Under the pieces are notes generated by a model. That model did no database searches, was not told the origin of the DNA, and worked only from the letters and a program-made list of their open reading frames with translations. The position numbers were made by a program, and so were the translations under genes. A DNA stretch of 38,601 nucleotides from Pseudomonadota bacterium (lineage in GTDB: Bacteria; Pseudomonadota; Gammaproteobacteria; Burkholderiales; Rhodocyclaceae), in contig JAGTRS010000040.1 of assembly GCA_018262195.1 (NCBI GenBank), positions 1 through 38,601 of the forward strand. Direction: 5' to 3'. Shown one piece after another: positions 1-8,749 of the stretch (its first letter is position 1; each line of letters begins with the position of its first letter).

Positions 1-862
1 CCTGAAAAGATAATGATCCGTCTCGCTCTAGGCGAACGACGACCGATTGGGAGCCAGATCGGAGAGCTTCAATCGACGCTAGGTCCCCATGCTGGAATCC
101 ATCAGGAATTCTGAACTGGAAAGCCATGGCTCCCTCATCACGATTCTTGTCTTGAGGAATGCCAGGAACAATTAGAGGTGTAGTGACAACAGGGGCTTTA
201 TGAAGTAACGAGTCTATGCGTGCTTGGATGCTTGCACGATGCCGGGCATAGCCTAGTTGCTCTGCCGCCACTTTCAATAGACGCTCCCCGACAATAAGGG
301 TTAGCACCCCATCAAAAATCAGAACGATTTCAAGAGGTGACCTGCCTCCAATTTTTATCGCGTTGATTGCGGCCAGATTAACCCCTATGCCCTCAGCAGC
401 ATGAGGAACTCCCATCTGGTTCGCAAACCTGGAGATTAGTTGCTCGTGCGTTATCCCGCAGCCATTGATGTATACGGCTTCGTGTGACTTGATAACATCT
501 CGTAAGCCATATTGAAGCACTTGTCGCTGTGGGCTCCCATGTCCTGGCATGCACAAAGGTGCAAAGGCAACTAACAAGCCCTGAGAAAGGGGGGTAGTTC
601 GATCAACATTCCCAATCTCGTGGAGATTAACCGCATCGTGAGCGCCATGGGCAACATCTTGTATGAGCCGCCAGAGCAGCCCTTCTAATTGACTGGACTC
701 GCAAATTAGGTTCCGAAGCTCTCCTGCAAGGCGCCTAAGGTGACCAGCATCACCACCCACAATACTTTCTAATGATCCTGCAACAAATGAAAGTGTGTCA
801 TCAAGTTCAGCAAGCTTATGTTCAAGCTGCTTAGGGATGCTGTTGGTCTTGTTAAATCTCAT
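1..862 (-). CDS. Unknown protein, 3' end cut by window edge
   Basis: An open frame runs without a stop from an ATG at 862-860 to the left edge, giving at least 287 residues. I do not recognise the family. The visible part starts with a charged helical stretch (residues about 10-65) and continues with mixed alpha/beta sequence. There is no signal peptide and no clear membrane segment; a short hydrophobic run lies around residues 180-195. Codon use is more relaxed and less GC-rich than in the hydrogenase genes, so this is probably accessory DNA that ends the hydrogenase locus. There is no strong Shine-Dalgarno sequence before the ATG, so the start is uncertain. It lies on the same strand as hoxC but is separated from it by about 250 bp, and it occupies the place where a hoxJ kinase gene would be expected. 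Nothing in it resembles a histidine kinase. Confidence 0.6.
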   Translation of the reverse strand, partial: MRFNKTNSIPKQLEHKLAELDDTLSFVAGSLESIVGGDAGHLRRLAGELRNLICESSQLEGLLWRLIQDVAHGAHDAVNLHEIGNVDRTTPLSQGLLVAFAPLCMPGHGSPQRQVLQYGLRDVIKSHEAVYINGCGITHEQLISRFANQMGVPHAAEGIGVNLAAINAIKIGGRSPLEIVLIFDGVLTLIVGERLLKVAAEQLGYARHRASIQARIDSLLHKAPVVTTPLIVPGIPQDKNRDEGAMAFQFRIPDGFQHGDLASIEALRSGSQSVVVRLERDGSLSFQ

Positions 863-1116
863 AAGCGCTCGGAGTTAGTTCGCGATGGCATCATCATACC
901 CATGGTCATCATTTAGCAAACGGCTGAGGGGTTGCCGAGCAATACGTTTAGTGCTTTTTTTGCCAAGGCCCGCGACCTTATCGGCATTCAGTTGCCAGCA
1001 AGCTGCATACTAAACTCAGTCGGTAGTTGGAGATCGAGACTTCCCGAAAATCACCCAGAGTTTGGTGAACCTTTTGTAAACAATCCCGAGAAGCCTGCCA
1101 AATGGGTCTTTCAGGA

Positions 1117-2535
1117 CTAATGCACGGTACAGACCATGCAGGGATCGAACGAGCGGACGACATGCTGCACCGTCGGCGGCGCGCCCTCGCCGGCTGGCAA
1201 GCCGACCAAGGCTTGTTCGAGCGGGCCGGGCAGGGCGTTGCTGTCACGCGGAGAAAAATTCCAGGTGGTCGGGGCGATGATCTGGTAGCGCTCGATGCGG
1301 CCGCGCTTGATGCTCAGCCAGTGGCCCAGGCTGCCGCGGGCGGCTTCGACAAGGCCCGTCCCCGTGGCGTCGTCGGGCATGTCGCCGTGGGCGCAGAAGG
1401 CTTCGCCGGGTTGCAACGCCTGAACCCAGGACTCCATGGCAGGTAGAACCAGCGCCAGTTCGAGCAGGCGGGCGACAACGCGAGCCATGACGCTGGCCCC
1501 GTCGCGCTGAACCAGATCGAGCAAGAGCGGGTGGCCGGCGATGACCTGGCGGGCCAGCGCACCAACTTCATAGGGCTGACCGGCATAGCGCGGCGCCTTG
1601 CACCAGGTGTAGGCCTCCGGCTTGGCAGCATCGACCACTGTTTCACCCTGCGCCGGATGGCGCGGCTGGCCGGTAGCCAGCCAGGCGCTGGTGGTGTCTT
1701 CATCGATGGCAACCGGATCGAAGGCGGCTGCTTGACTACCTTGCCAGGTGCCGGCGGGAAACAGTTTGTAGGCGCCATAGGAAAGGAAAGCATCGTAGGC
1801 ACGGCCCATCCGGTCAAGGCCGAGATCGGTGGCCGCCTCGAGAAACGCCGGGAAGTCGCCGGCGCGACCGGCGGCCCAGGCAAGCAATTGATCTTTGCTA
1901 GCCAGTTGGGATACCGCGGCCAGCGAATCGCCGAACAGGCGTTTTTCGAGAAAGCCACGGAATTCGCGGAGCAGCGCCAGCAAACGAATACGCTCTCCAG
2001 CCGTGATCGCCCGCGTGCTGCCGCCGGGCTGAATGGCCAAGGTGTGCGGCCAGCGACCGGCAAGGAAACCCATCAGCTTGAGGAAGCTGGCGCGGGCTGG
2101 CAGGACTTCGGTGGCGGCATCCCCTTTGACAGCCGCGAAGCGCTGGGCGACAGCGCCGTGCCAGTGACGTCCGGCATAGGCCGGGCGGGCAAAGTCGGGC
2201 ATGAAAAAGAGGTAGAAATGCGTCAGGTGATCGGCCAGGTTTTCGGTCGCCTGAATAAGATGGCGGGCGAGCAAGCCGTTCGGCGTCGGCACGATCCCCA
2301 TTGCATCGGCCAGCGCCGAGGCAGCGGCCGCTGACTGTGCCACCGAGCAGATGCCGCAGATGCGAGGCACGATGGCCAGCGCGTCGAGCGGCGCCCGGCC
2401 GACCAAGATCTGCTCGAATCCGCGAAAGAGGGGCGAATTGACCTGAGCTGACTGGATCAGTCCATTTTCCAGATCGAGGCTGATTTCGAGGTCACCTTCA
2501 ACCCGGTTGAACGGCCCGACGAGGATGCGCGTCAT
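1117..2535 (-). CDS. hoxC: Regulatory [NiFe] hydrogenase (H2 sensor) large subunit HoxC/HupV
   Basis: This 472-residue protein is the large subunit of a cytoplasmic H2-sensing [NiFe] hydrogenase, which signals H2 to the HoxA regulatory pathway. The N-terminal motif RICGIC supplies C60 and C63. The C-terminal motif DPCMVC supplies C466 and C469 for the active-site metal. The protein stops exactly at the final histidine (CTVH, residue 472). Catalytic large subunits carry a further roughly 15-residue tail that a protease removes; its absence is diagnostic of regulatory hydrogenases (HoxC of Ralstonia, HupV of rhizobia), which mature without an endopeptidase. The start overlaps the hoxB stop by 4 bp, so the two are translationally coupled. 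It is the last gene of the hypX-hoxA-hoxB-hoxC group. The expected next gene, the kinase hoxJ, is not in the window. Confidence 0.95.
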   Translation of the reverse strand: MTRILVGPFNRVEGDLEISLDLENGLIQSAQVNSPLFRGFEQILVGRAPLDALAIVPRICGICSVAQSAAAASALADAMGIVPTPNGLLARHLIQATENLADHLTHFYLFFMPDFARPAYAGRHWHGAVAQRFAAVKGDAATEVLPARASFLKLMGFLAGRWPHTLAIQPGGSTRAITAGERIRLLALLREFRGFLEKRLFGDSLAAVSQLASKDQLLAWAAGRAGDFPAFLEAATDLGLDRMGRAYDAFLSYGAYKLFPAGTWQGSQAAAFDPVAIDEDTTSAWLATGQPRHPAQGETVVDAAKPEAYTWCKAPRYAGQPYEVGALARQVIAGHPLLLDLVQRDGASVMARVVARLLELALVLPAMESWVQALQPGEAFCAHGDMPDDATGTGLVEAARGSLGHWLSIKRGRIERYQIIAPTTWNFSPRDSNALPGPLEQALVGLPAGEGAPPTVQHVVRSFDPCMVCTVH

Positions 2536-3533
2536 TTGCCACCGCCCTTCTTGCGGATCGCAGGCAGAACGACCGGATGGTCTTCGACGGCATTGTTGCG
2601 CACGCGTTTCGGGGTTGCCGACTTGGAGAGCGCGGCCAGCGCGACGAACCAGGCTTTCGGCATATCAGTTGGCAGGCCGATCGGGATGCCGGCCAGCTTG
2701 GGCGTTTCCTGGAAGGCGTGGCCGGGCGATTCGAATCCTGGCTCGGTACAGGCAATGCAGGCGAAGCCGCCCCGCAGGCAGGAGCCACTGCCATTCCACG
2801 GCCGCAGGTTGCAGTCGGCGTGGGCTTGCGTGCCCTTGCAGCCGAGGTTTTCCATCAGGCAGCCGAGGTCGGACTGCTTCTCGGCACTGGCCTTGAATTC
2901 GTAATATTCGTTGCGGGCACAACCGTGGTGGACCAGGCCGCCAGCGTAGAGCAAGGGGCGGCCGAATTCATCGAGATCGTTGGCGGCAATGCCTTCCAGC
3001 ACAGCCTTTTCCAACGTATCGACCACCCAGCCGGGATGCGTCGGGCAGCCGGCAATGTTGATCACCGGCAGTTCGGCCAAAGACCTGAAGCCCGCCCCAA
3101 GAAGGCCGCCCGGCGTCTGTTCGTCGAATTGGAGGCCACAGGCTTCCAGCGGATTGCCCGGCGTGTTGGCCGAAAAACCGCCATAGGCGGTGCACGAACC
3201 GATGGCGAAAACCCATTTGGCGTGCTGCGCCAGACGTTCGACCCATTCAGTCAGCGGCCGGCCGCTCCCGGCCATCAGGTGAAATTTGCCGGTGCCGTTC
3301 GGGCCGCGCAGCATGGCGCCTTCGATACAAAGCGCATCGAAAGCCAAGCGCCCTTCGGCACAGTCTTCAAGAATGCTCAGTGCCTCTTCGCCGCTTTCGA
3401 GCGACAGCGCCGGGTGCCAGAGGAATTCGATGCCAGCATCGCGCAGCTCGTCGAACAAGGAACGCGGCTCGGAGCACAGCATGGACTGCGTGCAACCACC
3501 ACAGCCGCCGCTCTGCAGCCAGAGCACCTTCAT
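2532..3533 (-). CDS. hoxB: Regulatory [NiFe] hydrogenase (H2 sensor) small subunit HoxB/HupU
   Basis: This is a 333-residue electron-transfer subunit of the H2 sensor, carrying iron-sulfur clusters. It begins directly with the core fold ([14 protein letters not shown]), so it has neither the Tat signal nor the C-terminal membrane anchor of the energy-converting small subunits HupS and HybO in this window. That fits a soluble cytoplasmic sensor. Proximal cluster cysteines are visible at C11 and C14 with glycine at the extra-cysteine position. Later cluster motifs include GSCTAYGG, GCPTHPG and a cysteine-rich segment near residues 200-265. It overlaps hoxC downstream by 4 bp and hoxA upstream by 4 bp, so hoxA, hoxB and hoxC form one translationally coupled unit. 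Confidence 0.94.
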   Translation of the reverse strand: MKVLWLQSGGCGGCTQSMLCSEPRSLFDELRDAGIEFLWHPALSLESGEEALSILEDCAEGRLAFDALCIEGAMLRGPNGTGKFHLMAGSGRPLTEWVERLAQHAKWVFAIGSCTAYGGFSANTPGNPLEACGLQFDEQTPGGLLGAGFRSLAELPVINIAGCPTHPGWVVDTLEKAVLEGIAANDLDEFGRPLLYAGGLVHHGCARNEYYEFKASAEKQSDLGCLMENLGCKGTQAHADCNLRPWNGSGSCLRGGFACIACTEPGFESPGHAFQETPKLAGIPIGLPTDMPKAWFVALAALSKSATPKRVRNNAVEDHPVVLPAIRKKGGGK

Positions 3534-5029
3534 TCGGCCTGCTCCAGCCCGTGGCGAACCAGTTTGGCCCGCAGGCCAACCCGTGACAGGCCCAACTCCC
3601 GGGCTGCGCGCGACTTGTTCCAGCGATGGCGGATCATCGCCTCCTTGAGGACATGCATTTCCAGCTGATCCATGCGCTCCTTCAAGCCACCGCTCAGACC
3701 GGCGGCCCAGGCCAGTTCGTCATCCGGGCGATTCTCGTCAAACTCGCCAACCGGCGTGCGCAGGACGCGTGGCGACAGCAGGTCAGCACCAAGCTGCGGC
3801 GTCGTGGACAAGGCCACCATGCGCAGGATTTCGTTCTGCAGTTCGCGCACGTTGCCCGGCCACCGGTAGGCGGCAATGCAGGCCAGTGCTTCGTTGGTGA
3901 AGCCTTCGACCGATTTGCCAAGGGCATTGCAACTGCTGTCGAGCAGGCGGCGGGCGAGCAGCGGCAGGTCCATCGGCCGCTCGCGCAGCGGCGGCACGTG
4001 CAGGGCGATGGTTGCCAGCCGGTAGTAGAGATCTTCGCGGAATCGGCCGGTACGGACGTCCTGCTCGAGATCGCGATTGGTCGCGGCAATAACCCGGACA
4101 TCGACATGGACCGGGCGGTTGCTGCCGAGCGGGCGAAACTCGCCTTCCTGCAGTACACGCAGCAGCTTGACCTGAAAGGCCGGGCTGGTTTCGCCGATTT
4201 CATCGAGGAACAGCGTGCCGCCATCGGCCTGCTGAAAGAGACCGACACGATCTTCCACCGCGCCGGTAAAGGCGCCGCGCTTGTAGCCGAAGAGTTCGGA
4301 TTCGAGCAGCGTATCAGGCAGGGCGCCGCAGTTTTCGGTGATGAAGGGTTTGCTCGCCCGGTGGCTCTCGTAGTGGATGGCCCGGGCGATCATTTCCTTG
4401 CCGGTTCCCGACTCGCCCGTCACCATCACCGACAGGTCGAAAGGCGCGACGCGGGCAACCAGGTCGCAAACGGCATTGATCGGACTGCCCGGCGCCCGGA
4501 TGAAACCGGCCAGACCAAAGCTACTTTTGACCTTCTCCTGCTTGCTGTCGACGTGGCGCTTCAACACCGGCTCGGCCGTGCGCAGGTCGAGCGACAGCCG
4601 CTGGTTTTCCTGCTGCAGACGCCAGACTTCGGCGGCGCGCTGCATGGTCAGCAGCAGTTGCTCGGGCTGCCAGGGTTTCAACAGGTATTGCCAGATACCC
4701 GCTTCGTTGACGCCGGTGATGATGTCCTCGGCGTCGGTATAGCCGGACAGGATGATGCGGACGATATCCGGCCAGCGGGTGCGCACTTCACGCAAAAACT
4801 GGACGCCGGTCGTTCCCGGCATGCGCTGGTCGCAAAGCACGATGCGAATGGCGGCGGAGGCCTGCTCACGCTCAAGAATTTCCATGCCTTCATCGGCGCT
4901 GGAGGCGCACAACACGTCGAAATCTTCTTCCAGCGTACGGCGCAAAGCCTCCTGGGACCGCACTTCATCATCGATAACAAGGATGGCCGGGAGTTTACGC
5001 AGGCTGCTGGAGGAAGCGGGGTGGCTCAT
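3530..5029 (-). CDS. hoxA: NtrC-family sigma-54 activator HoxA/HupR
   Basis: This 499-residue response regulator activates hydrogenase transcription from sigma-54 promoters. The receiver domain (about residues 13-130) has the acidic pair D20/D21, phospho-acceptor D67 and lysine K118. The AAA+ domain (about 172-410) has Walker A GESGTGKE at 205-212, the sigma-54 contact loop GAFTGA at 252-257 and Walker B GTLFLDE at 271-277. A Fis-type helix-turn-helix lies at about 465-492. In characterised systems HoxA is active when unphosphorylated and H2 signalling works by blocking kinase HoxJ; Rhodobacter HupR behaves similarly. The likely targets here are the -24/-12 promoters before hybO and hupS. It overlaps hypX upstream and hoxB downstream by 4 bp each. 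The receiver residues are intact, so phosphorylation remains possible. Confidence 0.95.
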   Translation of the reverse strand: MSHPASSSSLRKLPAILVIDDEVRSQEALRRTLEEDFDVLCASSADEGMEILEREQASAAIRIVLCDQRMPGTTGVQFLREVRTRWPDIVRIILSGYTDAEDIITGVNEAGIWQYLLKPWQPEQLLLTMQRAAEVWRLQQENQRLSLDLRTAEPVLKRHVDSKQEKVKSSFGLAGFIRAPGSPINAVCDLVARVAPFDLSVMVTGESGTGKEMIARAIHYESHRASKPFITENCGALPDTLLESELFGYKRGAFTGAVEDRVGLFQQADGGTLFLDEIGETSPAFQVKLLRVLQEGEFRPLGSNRPVHVDVRVIAATNRDLEQDVRTGRFREDLYYRLATIALHVPPLRERPMDLPLLARRLLDSSCNALGKSVEGFTNEALACIAAYRWPGNVRELQNEILRMVALSTTPQLGADLLSPRVLRTPVGEFDENRPDDELAWAAGLSGGLKERMDQLEMHVLKEAMIRHRWNKSRAARELGLSRVGLRAKLVRHGLEQAE

Positions 5030-6702
5030 TCGGGAATCTTCCAGTCAAGATCACGGTGACGGGCAAGGTGGCGCGGCGTCCAGGAATGCGCCGAACGGGA
5101 AACAAAATGATAGCGCGCGACGTGATACGAAGGATCGAATCCATAGAAATTGCGCCGCATTTCCTTCAGTTCTTCATCACGGTAGGCTGAAAGCGGCTTG
5201 ATCGCTTCATCTGCCTGTCGTTTGGCCTGCTTGGCCACCAGACGCTCAGCCAGGTCGGGCGCTGCCGCCAGCTCGGCGGCCCGCCGGGCAATATCGACCG
5301 TGAAACCTGGGGCCGGCAGGCAGGCATCGTAGAAGCCGAGTTCGACCGCCTCTTTCGCGCTCATCGGCAGTCGGTGGCGCATGATGGCCCGCGCCCCTTC
5401 CTCGCCCACCCGTGGCGGCAGCAAGTAAGTCCAGAATTCCGAGCCAAACAGGTTACCCATGTTCTTGTAATGCGGATTGAGCACTACGCCATCGCGTACC
5501 CAGACAAAATCAGCCGCGCGGGCCAGGAAACAGCCTCCTGCGCCAGCATTGCCGCCAACGGCGGCTACCGTCAATTGCGTTTCACAGCGCAATATCGCTT
5601 CAGCCAGATCGTCGATGGCGCTGATGTTGGCCCACGACTCATCCGAAGGACTCTCGGCCGCCTCGATGGTGTTCAGGTGGATGCCGTTCGACCAGAAATC
5701 ACTGCCGCCACGCAGAACGATCACCTTGGTAGGACGCCCCGTTGCCCACAGGAACGCCTCGGTCAGTCGGCGGCATTGAACGGTGCTCATTGCCCCGTTA
5801 TAAAACTCGAAACTCAGGAATCCAACCCCGGCGACTTCTTCATAGGCAATGTCCTGCCAGGTTTGAGCCGGAGTCTTCCAGCAGTCGGCCAGCGAAAGTT
5901 CCGGCAAGGCATAGGCCTCCGGAAATGCCATGGTCGCAGGCAGTTTGAGTCCACCTTGCCGTTTGACATGCCCAATCCACACAGCGCCATCAACGGTCGC
6001 CCGACAGATGGCGGTTTCACGGCGACCAAGCAGGCTGCCCGGTGCGCCTTTCAATTCACTTTCCGGCCAGGCATCGAACAAATGGCAGGGCTGGCCGAAC
6101 AATTCATCGACCACACCGGGAAAACCATCGGCAGCATTTAGTTTGGCAATGATGGCTTCGCTGCTTTCTGTCGACCACGCAATGGCCCGGTCGGCCTGTC
6201 GCATCAGCGCATGAGCCTGACCCGGCACACGCTCGGGCAGAAAGTCGGCGGCGCTTTTCCGTTCGACTGCAGTCAGCACAGCCTGCAATGCAGCTTCGGT
6301 CACTTCGTTGCGATAAATCGACGCTTTCCGGACCGGACGCATTGGAAACCTGGCCGATGCCCAGACCGGTCCGGCATCCATCTCCGCTTCGGCCTGCAGG
6401 ACGGTGACACCCCATTCCTTGAGCCCCCCCTGAATCGCCCAGTCCAATGCCGAAGGGCCGCGGTCGCCAACTATGCCGGGATGGACCACCAGGCACAGGT
6501 AACGCGACCAGATAGATTCGGGAATCGCCCGCTTGAGGAAGGGTGCAATGATCAGATCGGGCCTGAACAAACTGACCGCTTCTTCGCTGACCGAGTCCGC
6601 AATATCGAATTCGATACTGATTTCATGTCCGCGCACCGTCAATTCGTAATGCAAACGTTGCGTCAAGCTGTTGAAACTGTGCGTAATGAAGAGAATTCGC
6701 AT
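5026..6702 (-). CDS. hypX: Hydrogenase maturation protein HypX/HoxX (CO-ligand supply)
   Basis: This 558-residue two-domain protein belongs to a family shown to make the active-site CO ligand from a formyl donor during aerobic maturation of [NiFe] hydrogenases. The N-terminal half (about 1-260) is formyltransferase-like, with HPGIVGDRGPSALDWAI around residue 75. The C-terminal half (about 270-500) is enoyl-CoA hydratase/crotonase-like, including RGGSDFWSNG and a glycine-rich oxyanion region near residue 385. HypX is found mainly in organisms that make hydrogenase in air, which fits the oxygen-tolerant Hup enzyme here. Its stop overlaps the hoxA start by 4 bp, so CO supply and the regulator are co-expressed. 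It is the first gene of the hypX-hoxABC group; 162 bp separate it from the divergent small ORF and should hold its promoter, which I could not define. Confidence 0.93.
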   Translation of the reverse strand: MRILFITHSFNSLTQRLHYELTVRGHEISIEFDIADSVSEEAVSLFRPDLIIAPFLKRAIPESIWSRYLCLVVHPGIVGDRGPSALDWAIQGGLKEWGVTVLQAEAEMDAGPVWASARFPMRPVRKASIYRNEVTEAALQAVLTAVERKSAADFLPERVPGQAHALMRQADRAIAWSTESSEAIIAKLNAADGFPGVVDELFGQPCHLFDAWPESELKGAPGSLLGRRETAICRATVDGAVWIGHVKRQGGLKLPATMAFPEAYALPELSLADCWKTPAQTWQDIAYEEVAGVGFLSFEFYNGAMSTVQCRRLTEAFLWATGRPTKVIVLRGGSDFWSNGIHLNTIEAAESPSDESWANISAIDDLAEAILRCETQLTVAAVGGNAGAGGCFLARAADFVWVRDGVVLNPHYKNMGNLFGSEFWTYLLPPRVGEEGARAIMRHRLPMSAKEAVELGFYDACLPAPGFTVDIARRAAELAAAPDLAERLVAKQAKRQADEAIKPLSAYRDEELKEMRRNFYGFDPSYHVARYHFVSRSAHSWTPRHLARHRDLDWKIPE

Positions 6703-6864
6703 GTTTTACAGTTCTTTACAATTCATTTAATGGCGTCAATGTTAGGCAGGATAAGGCTTTGCAGGGTGCCGTTTTCCCATGCTGCATAGCACTATCACCT
6801 TCGCGATATTTTTGATGTCACACGGTTTGGCTACGATGCGCTGCAACAAAAAAGGAACTTGGAA

Positions 6865-7077
6865 ATGAAAACGCAAGCCCAAAGAAAACCCGCCAAACAA
6901 AGCAACATGCCGATCAACCGAGCACCGCGTCCGGAATACGTCGCCGCCATCCGTTACCCGGACGGCCGTAGTGATCTGTTTCACATCCGCAATGCCGACA
7001 ACCTGGCCGATGCGCGCGAACTCGTCATTTCCGAGGTCGGCGAAGTCCGCTCCGTGATGATTGCGCTGCGCCACTGA
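6865..7077 (+). CDS. Small conserved-looking hypothetical protein (70 aa)
   Basis: This short plus-strand frame sits among minus-strand hydrogenase genes. The ATG at 6865 follows an AAAGGA ribosome-binding site (6851-6856) with about 8 nt spacing; an in-frame TTG at 6859 is a poorer start. The first 22 residues are basic and polar (K, R, Q-rich). The rest reads as a small alpha/beta fold (EYVAAIRYPDGRSDLFHIRNA followed by a helix and a short strand). No cysteines or metal motif are visible. It ends 4 bp before the hypE stop codon (convergent) and is divergent from hypX. The RBS and typical codon use argue for a real gene. I cannot assign a function. Confidence 0.55.
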   Translation: MKTQAQRKPAKQSNMPINRAPRPEYVAAIRYPDGRSDLFHIRNADNLADARELVISEVGEVRSVMIALRH

Positions 7078-7081
7078 TCGC

Positions 7082-8134
7082 TCAGCAAATTCGCGGCAAC
7101 TGCTCGCCGCTCAACCAGTCCACGATGCGCTTGCCACCAAAACCGGTGGTCATCTGGACAAAATGATGGGCATCTTCATGAACGCGGCCAACGATGGCCG
7201 CCTCCGCCCCCAGCGGATGCCCCTGCATCGCAGCCAATAACTTTTCAGCATCCGGTTCGGCGCAGATCGCCACCAGTTTGCCTTCGTTGGCGACATAAAG
7301 CGGGTCCAATCCCAGAAATTCACAGGCTGCATTGACCGCCGGTTTCACCGGCAGCGCCTTCTCCTGCAGCATCATGCCGACACCCGACTGCTTGGCGATC
7401 TCGTTCAGGGTTGTCGCCAGACCACCGCGCGTCGGATCACGCAGGACGTGAATGTCGGCGCCACTGGCCCGCATCACCTCGATCAATCCGTGCAAGGCCG
7501 CCGTATCGGAAACAATCGGCGACTCGAAGCCGAGGCTTTCGCGCTCGGCCATGATCGCCATGCCATGATCGCCCAAGGTACCGGAAACCAGAATCGCGTC
7601 GCCCGGCATGGCATAGCGCCCGGACAATTCACGACCCGGCGCCACTACACCAACACCTGTCGTCGTGATGAACACCCCGTCACCCTTGCCACGCTCGACG
7701 ACCTTGGTATCACCGGTCACCACCGGCACCCCAGCCTCTTTCGCCGCCGCTGCCATACTTTGCACGATACGCGCCAGATCGGCGAGCTTGAATCCTTCTT
7801 CAAGGATGAAGCCGGCCGATAGCCACAACGGCTTCGCGCCCATCATCGCCACGTCGTTGATCGTGCCATGCACCGACAGGCAGCCGATATCGCCCCCAGG
7901 GAAGAACAGCGGCGAGACGACATGCGAGTCGGTCGCCATGACCAGCCTGCCCTCGCCCTGCGCCGGCAACAGTGCGCCATCGTCGCCCTGAGCGAGGTAT
8001 TCGTTGCCGAGGTATTTGGAAAACAGCTCTTCGATCAGCTGCGCCATGGCCCGGCCGCCCGAGCCATGGGCCATGTCGACATGGCCGTGCTTGATGTCGA
8101 GGGGACGGACGTAGTTTTTACGGGTTTCGGTCAT
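7082..8134 (-). CDS. hypE: Hydrogenase maturation protein HypE (thiocyanate/cyanide-forming)
   Basis: HypE takes a carbamoyl group from HypF onto its C-terminal cysteine and dehydrates it with ATP to a thiocyanate, which donates the CN ligands of the Ni-Fe site via HypCD. The protein is 350 residues from the ATG at 8134 (METRK-type start after a Thr); the frame extends a further 31 codons upstream, but that part lies in repeat-flanking DNA. Visible features are the AIRS/PurM-like N-terminal motif HGSGGRAM, LRDPTRGGLA in the middle and the essential terminal PRIC. HypE is normally coupled to hypD; here the two are separated by about 615 bp of inverted-repeat element, so transcription or mRNA structure across the gap may matter. 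The start has no strong Shine-Dalgarno sequence. Confidence 0.95.
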   Translation of the reverse strand: MTETRKNYVRPLDIKHGHVDMAHGSGGRAMAQLIEELFSKYLGNEYLAQGDDGALLPAQGEGRLVMATDSHVVSPLFFPGGDIGCLSVHGTINDVAMMGAKPLWLSAGFILEEGFKLADLARIVQSMAAAAKEAGVPVVTGDTKVVERGKGDGVFITTTGVGVVAPGRELSGRYAMPGDAILVSGTLGDHGMAIMAERESLGFESPIVSDTAALHGLIEVMRASGADIHVLRDPTRGGLATTLNEIAKQSGVGMMLQEKALPVKPAVNAACEFLGLDPLYVANEGKLVAICAEPDAEKLLAAMQGHPLGAEAAIVGRVHEDAHHFVQMTTGFGGKRIVDWLSGEQLPRIC

Positions 8135-8188
8135 GGGGTGCTGTTTGTAGTGGTTATACCGGGTGAAGGTTTTCTCAAACGCTGCTTT

Positions 8189-8703
8189 CCGCCTTGAGGG
8201 CGGGCGTACTTTCTTTTGCTTCGCCAAAAGAAAGTAGCCAAAGAAAAGGCGACCCCCGAGTCGGCTCCGGCTGCGCCGATCCCTTGCGCTACTCGGCAGA
8301 CCGGGCGGCTGGCTAAACTCGCCTGCGGCTCAAACACCGCCAGCCGACTACCCCCGGCCCGCCTGCGTTGCTCAGCGCCTCTCAGGGGGACCCGAAAGGC
8401 GTCCGGGCTCGGAGAGCAACATGAGAGTTGGAATGCTACGGTCGGCCCGAAAAAAAGGCCAAAATCGAAAAAACCCTCGTCGGCCACGGATGGTTTAGCG
8501 GGCCCCTTGGGAGGCGCCGAGCAACGCAGGGGCTGGCGGAAAAAGGGCGAGCACTGTCTGAGGGCGTAGCCCGAGTTGCGCAGCCCCCGCCAGTCCCGAG
8601 TAGCACAGGGAACCCGCGCAGCGGGCGCCAACCCAGGGTCGCCTTCTTTTTGCTTACTTTTTCTTGGCGATGCAAGAAAAAGTAAGCCGCGCCTCAAGCG
8701 CGG
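8189..8703 (-). repeat. 515-bp inverted-repeat element between hypD and hypE
   Basis: The two ends form imperfect terminal inverted repeats of about 72 bp (8189-8260 against 8632-8703). Each end itself folds into a hairpin: ACTTTCTTTTG pairs with CAAAAGAAAGT at the left, and CTTACTTTTTCTTG pairs with CAAGAAAAAGTAAG at the right. The similarity continues inward: 8261-8400 is imperfectly inverted-complementary to about 8495-8631, leaving a central loop of roughly 100 bp. No transposase is encoded, and the short frames inside are palindrome artefacts. From memory, similar sequences are scattered through many beta- and gammaproteobacterial genomes, so this is probably a non-autonomous (MITE-like) repeat. 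It lies in the 615-bp gap 8135-8749, which holds nothing else recognisable. Confidence 0.8.
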
Positions 8704-8749
8704 AAAACCCTGCTTCAGAAAAGCCCGCCAAGCTTCAGGCAAAAAAACC

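Noticed and set aside
932..1120. 62-codon plus-strand frame after hoxC, ending KPAKWVFQD, vaguely like a transposase C-terminal motif
   Set aside because: Too short, it runs into the hoxC stop, has no RBS, and the resemblance to IS1634-type transposases is only a few residues. It could be an IS remnant where hoxJ should be, but I cannot support that.
6747..6764. GG-N10-GC match on the plus strand before the small orphan gene
   Set aside because: Only the invariant dinucleotides and TTTGCA fit; the -24 half lacks TGGCA, so a sigma-54 promoter is not supported.
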